Assembly: GCF_000515275.1 (NCBI RefSeq) | Contig: NZ_KI911560.1 | Location: 558,001 to 622,000, forward strand | Origin: Methylophilus sp. 5 | GTDB lineage: Bacteria > Pseudomonadota > Gammaproteobacteria > Burkholderiales > Methylophilaceae | DNA: 64,000 nt | Direction of reading: 5' to 3' | Shown here: one piece after another, positions 61,889 through 64,000 of the stretch | Layout of the letters: the number at the start of each line of letters is the position of its first letter | Numbering within the stretch: position 1 is the stretch's first letter | Translations under genes and position numbers: made by a program | Notes under the pieces: generated by a model | Told to the model about the DNA's origin: nothing | Databases searched by the model: none | The model's input: the letters and a program-made list of their open reading frames with translations, nothing else

Positions 61889-62608
61889 TTAGATTTTCTC
61901 GTGAAAATCAACCGTACCTTGTTTCCAATAAGCAGCCGCTTTCATGCGTTCTTTTGGCTGCCCCTGTTCAAGCAGAATATCCCTCACTTGCAAAGCAAAA
62001 GTGTGCTCTCCGGCAACCCAGCTAAAACCTTCGCCTGCTGGCAACTGTAAGGTGCTGACTGTGTCGATCAAGCGCTGATGTGAATCAAACCATTGAACGG
62101 TTCTGCCGGCGTATTGAGCAAATGCGCGCTGATCACTTTCGTGCTCAACATGAATCAATGCAATCACATGGGTTGCCAAGGGTAACTCATCCATTCTGCG
62201 GGCAAGCGCTGGCAAGCTCGAAGAGTCCGCGACTAGCAAATGCCAGTCAAAACTGTGGGGAATAATCATAGAGCCCTTAGGCCCAGCAATCACAGCCTGA
62301 TCACCAGGTTTTGCATTTCTAGCCCAATCTGAGGCATCACCCTGCGCATGCAATGCAAACTCTATAGAGAGCTCTTGCTTTGCGTTATTAAAACTCCGCG
62401 GCGTATAGTCGCGCCTGATTGTTTCACCGTTGCTATTGGTAAAAATGAATTTGATGTGGTCATCGAACGACAAGCTATTGAATTGCGCCAGCAAAGGGCC
62501 GGTAAAAGTCACCGTGACAAACCCCTCGCTAGTTTGCTCAACTTTTAGCACGTCAACAGGTCGTTGTTGCAATTCAAAACGGACTCTTTCAAACAGATGT
62601 TCTCTCAT
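61889..62608 (-). CDS. siderophore-interacting protein (FAD-binding ferric reductase)
   Basis: About 240 residues. FAD-binding domain with RRDYTPRSFN (RxYTxR motif, about 63-72) and HAQGDASDWARNAKPGDQAVIAGPKGS; the C-terminal SIP domain has LLVADSSSLPALARRMDELP and FSWVAGEHTFALQVR. It reduces ferric iron from imported siderophores in the cytosol. Starts at 62608 or 62620 are both possible; the first has GGAA upstream. It diverges from a MarR-type gene across a 15-bp palindrome, and similar pairs are common. Confidence 0.9.
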   Translation of the reverse strand: MREHLFERVRFELQQRPVDVLKVEQTSEGFVTVTFTGPLLAQFNSLSFDDHIKFIFTNSNGETIRRDYTPRSFNNAKQELSIEFALHAQGDASDWARNAKPGDQAVIAGPKGSMIIPHSFDWHLLVADSSSLPALARRMDELPLATHVIALIHVEHESDQRAFAQYAGRTVQWFDSHQRLIDTVSTLQLPAGEGFSWVAGEHTFALQVRDILLEQGQPKERMKAAAYWKQGTVDFHEKI

Positions 62609-62633
62609 GACTATTTCCATCACAATCAATTTA

Positions 62634-62679
62634 GTTGATAATATCAACCATGATGACAAATAAAGTAGACAATGTCAAC
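62634..62679. promoter_or_regulatory. two 15-bp MarR-type operator copies
   Basis: Copy 1 is a perfect palindrome GTTGATA-A-TATCAAC (62634-62648). Copy 2 (GTAGACA-A-TGTCAAC, 62665-62679) is 31 bp further, three turns of the helix, and overlaps the MarR start codons. Binding would repress both divergent genes. Confidence 0.75.
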
Positions 62680-63114
62680 CATAATTTAGATGGTAAGCAT
62701 CAAGTCTTTGAAACGATCCATAGGCTGATGCACACCTTTCGCGCGCGCCAATACCGTTTGATTCAAGACAGCGGCGTCGACCTGACCCATATGCAGCACA
62801 AAGTGCTGGGTTACTTTGCGCGGCATCCAGACGCGACGCTGAGTGATTTGGTGGCGGAGTCTGGCAAAGATAAAGCCCAAATTGCGCGACTGATTACAGA
62901 AGTGCGCACCAAAGGATTATTAGATGCCAAAGCCGATACCGCAGACAAACGGGTCACGAGACTGAACCTGACGCAAACCGGCAGAGAAATATTTGAACGC
63001 CTTAAAATAGCCGAAAGAGCGTTGTCTGACCTGGCGGTACAAGGGCTCAGCGAAGACGAGTGCAAGCTGCTACTCAAATTGTTAGGTGATATAAAAAACA
63101 ATTTGTCAGAGTGA
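62650..63114 (+). CDS. MarR-family transcriptional regulator
   Basis: About 154 residues. The winged helix is clear: MQHKVLGYFARHPDATLSDL, ESGKDKAQIARLITEVRTKGLL and DKRVTRLNLTQTGREIF (about 47-110). It probably represses itself and the divergent siderophore-interacting protein gene through the 15-bp palindromes. The ATGs at 62650 and 62653 directly follow the first operator and lack a Shine-Dalgarno; the second operator lies inside the first codons. Confidence 0.88.
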   Translation: MMTNKVDNVNHNLDGKHQVFETIHRLMHTFRARQYRLIQDSGVDLTHMQHKVLGYFARHPDATLSDLVAESGKDKAQIARLITEVRTKGLLDAKADTADKRVTRLNLTQTGREIFERLKIAERALSDLAVQGLSEDECKLLLKLLGDIKNNLSE

Positions 63115-63150
63115 GCGGCTTGAATGGCGTGATACGCATTTCAAATAGCT

Positions 63151-63183
63151 GAAAAAACGGCCCGAGGGTCAAGCTCGGGCCAT
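63151..63183 (-). terminator. terminator of the dodecin gene
   Basis: An 8-bp GC stem (63159-63166/63174-63181); on the minus strand a run of six T follows. It lies 28 bp past the dodecin stop and also ends the convergent MarR gene. Confidence 0.85.
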
Positions 63184-63208
63184 GATCAATACACTACACT
63201 GGATATGA

Positions 63209-63418
63209 TTATTCTTCGATTCTAAAACCCACTTTAAGCGTGACTTGAAAGTGTGCCACTTTGCCATCTGCAATATGTCCGCGGGTTTCAACCACCTCAA
63301 ACCAGTTGAGGTGGTGCAGGGTTTTGGCCGCGCGCTCAACGGCATTTTTAATAGCATCATCACTGCTAATAGGTGAAGAGCCGACCAGTTCAACAACTTT
63401 ATAAATATGCTCTGACAT
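63209..63418 (-). CDS. dodecin
   Basis: 69 residues, full length. [27 protein letters not shown] (strand 1 and helix), then [31 protein letters not shown]. The tryptophan in LNWFEV stacks against flavin dimers in bacterial dodecins. It forms a dodecamer that stores riboflavin/FMN. The upstream spacing and AAGGA fit the ATG at 63418. With many flavin enzymes in the window, flavin buffering is a reasonable role, but no co-regulation is seen. Confidence 0.92.
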   Translation of the reverse strand: MSEHIYKVVELVGSSPISSDDAIKNAVERAAKTLHHLNWFEVVETRGHIADGKVAHFQVTLKVGFRIEE

Positions 63419-63465
63419 GGTTTTATCCTTGAGTGGGTTTAAACATTAGTTTGACAGCCATTTGA

Positions 63466-63969
63466 TTATACTGGTTGCCAAACGCGGCCGGGAGGGCTTT
63501 GGTGAGGGTTGCCCTCAATGCGGATTAATTTGGCCGGGCCTTCGCGGCGTGGCGAATGAATTTCGTTTTCGTTATAAACGCGCACATGGCCGGGCTTTAA
63601 TTCGATCGAATCACGCAGCTTCACTGTACCGGGCTTGCCATCTGGCTCAGCGTCATCAACCACGTCCCAACCGTCCATGGTGGTGACGCCTGCCACCTGG
63701 CCATAAATCGCCCACGACACACCATGGTCGTGCGGGGGTGCTCTCCTGGCTTCTTTAAAGACGTGGCCCAAAATGGCAAAGCCTAACTCCGCATCTTCAT
63801 ATAACACCCGGCGCTGTGGTTGGGCGTCATCCAGATACTCACTGGCAAACGCTTGATCAGACACGACGTCTTGCAGATAAACGCGTACACGCTCACGCCC
63901 GGCCGGGCCTGTGTCGGCCAGCAAAAGGGTACGCACTTGCTGCGCGACCGACTCAATGGTAAAAGCCAT
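63466..63969 (-). CDS. cupin-fold protein, cysteine-dioxygenase-like
   Basis: 167 residues, double-stranded beta-helix. PPHDHGVSWAIYGQVAGVT (about 76-94) is the metal-binding HxH segment, and VYNENEIHSPRREG (about 131-144) provides the third His. This layout resembles cysteine dioxygenase-like and 3-mercaptopropionate-type enzymes, which bind Fe(II) and oxygenate thiols; the substrate is open. A GGAGCA-type Shine-Dalgarno lies next to the ATG at 63969. Confidence 0.78.
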   Translation of the reverse strand: MAFTIESVAQQVRTLLLADTGPAGRERVRVYLQDVVSDQAFASEYLDDAQPQRRVLYEDAELGFAILGHVFKEARRAPPHDHGVSWAIYGQVAGVTTMDGWDVVDDAEPDGKPGTVKLRDSIELKPGHVRVYNENEIHSPRREGPAKLIRIEGNPHQSPPGRVWQPV

Positions 63970-64000
63970 GCTTGCTCCTAAAAATAATCGAGGCGCATAT

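Noticed and set aside
1..64000. CRISPR arrays, rRNA genes and insertion sequences
   Set aside because: No regular repeat-spacer pattern, no rRNA-like sequence and no transposase frame was seen in the window.

Overview
The window looks like chromosomal DNA from a betaproteobacterium, most likely a methylotroph of the Methylophilaceae. This is inferred from gene types and not proven. The supporting gene types are a small DUF3149 protein, a DUF3683 FAD/Fe-S/CCG fusion, PEP-CTERM proteins, HemJ, a UmuD-like S24 regulator and a large organosulfur locus. About 70 genes are called, with one tRNA and no rRNA, CRISPR array or transposase.

Layout. 1-424 is a gene-free stretch with three hairpins. 0.4-18 kb is mostly housekeeping: GST and pyrD, the large flavin/Fe-S oxidoreductase, a TlpA-like thioredoxin with hemJ, a START-domain protein divergent from a TetR repressor over a 21-bp operator, a PfkB kinase, a glycine-zipper lipoprotein, olsB-olsA (ornithine lipids), chrA, a TSUP permease, apaH, a cytochrome c and a PEP-CTERM protein. 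18-24 kb holds a sugar nucleotidyltransferase and tRNA-Arg(CCG). The 3' end of this tRNA is repeated 2.4 kb downstream, bracketing two AT-richer cargo genes: a SIR2-like protein and a TerB-like/BRCT protein. An alpha/beta hydrolase and a self-cleaving S24 regulator with its own inverted-repeat operator follow. 24-33 kb is accessory: a 50-residue PEP-CTERM protein, a large membrane-anchored protein, DsrE, a LysR regulator divergent from a PPOX-class flavoprotein, two DUF6232 paralogues and a GAF-PAS-GGDEF cyclase.

33-60 kb is the most interesting part. It carries SsuD-like and SnaA/DszA-like flavin monooxygenases, a cytosolic protein with the Cys-His-Arg set of DszB desulfinase, a nitroreductase, a stand-alone RibD-type deaminase, a Yej-type peptide ABC importer, a cytochrome b561, a class II aldolase-like protein, a TonB receptor, a heterodimeric ABC exporter with a degenerate ATP site, a second ABC exporter, a methyltransferase and a 1-Cys peroxiredoxin. 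Six sigma-54-type -24/-12 promoters (GG-N10-GC, one GG-N10-GA) precede the transcription units. Near five of them lies the palindrome TGTTGC-N4-GCAACA or a variant, which looks like one enhancer-binding-protein regulon. My reading is a multi-operon system that imports an organosulfur compound, oxygenates it, releases sulfite by desulfination and exports the leftover carbon skeleton. The substrate is unknown, and no sigma-54 activator gene is in the window.

60-64 kb holds a hydrolase, a lipoprotein, a D-Ala-D-Ala ligase fragment, a GNAT acetyltransferase, a siderophore-interacting protein divergent from a MarR regulator over two operator copies, a dodecin and a cupin.
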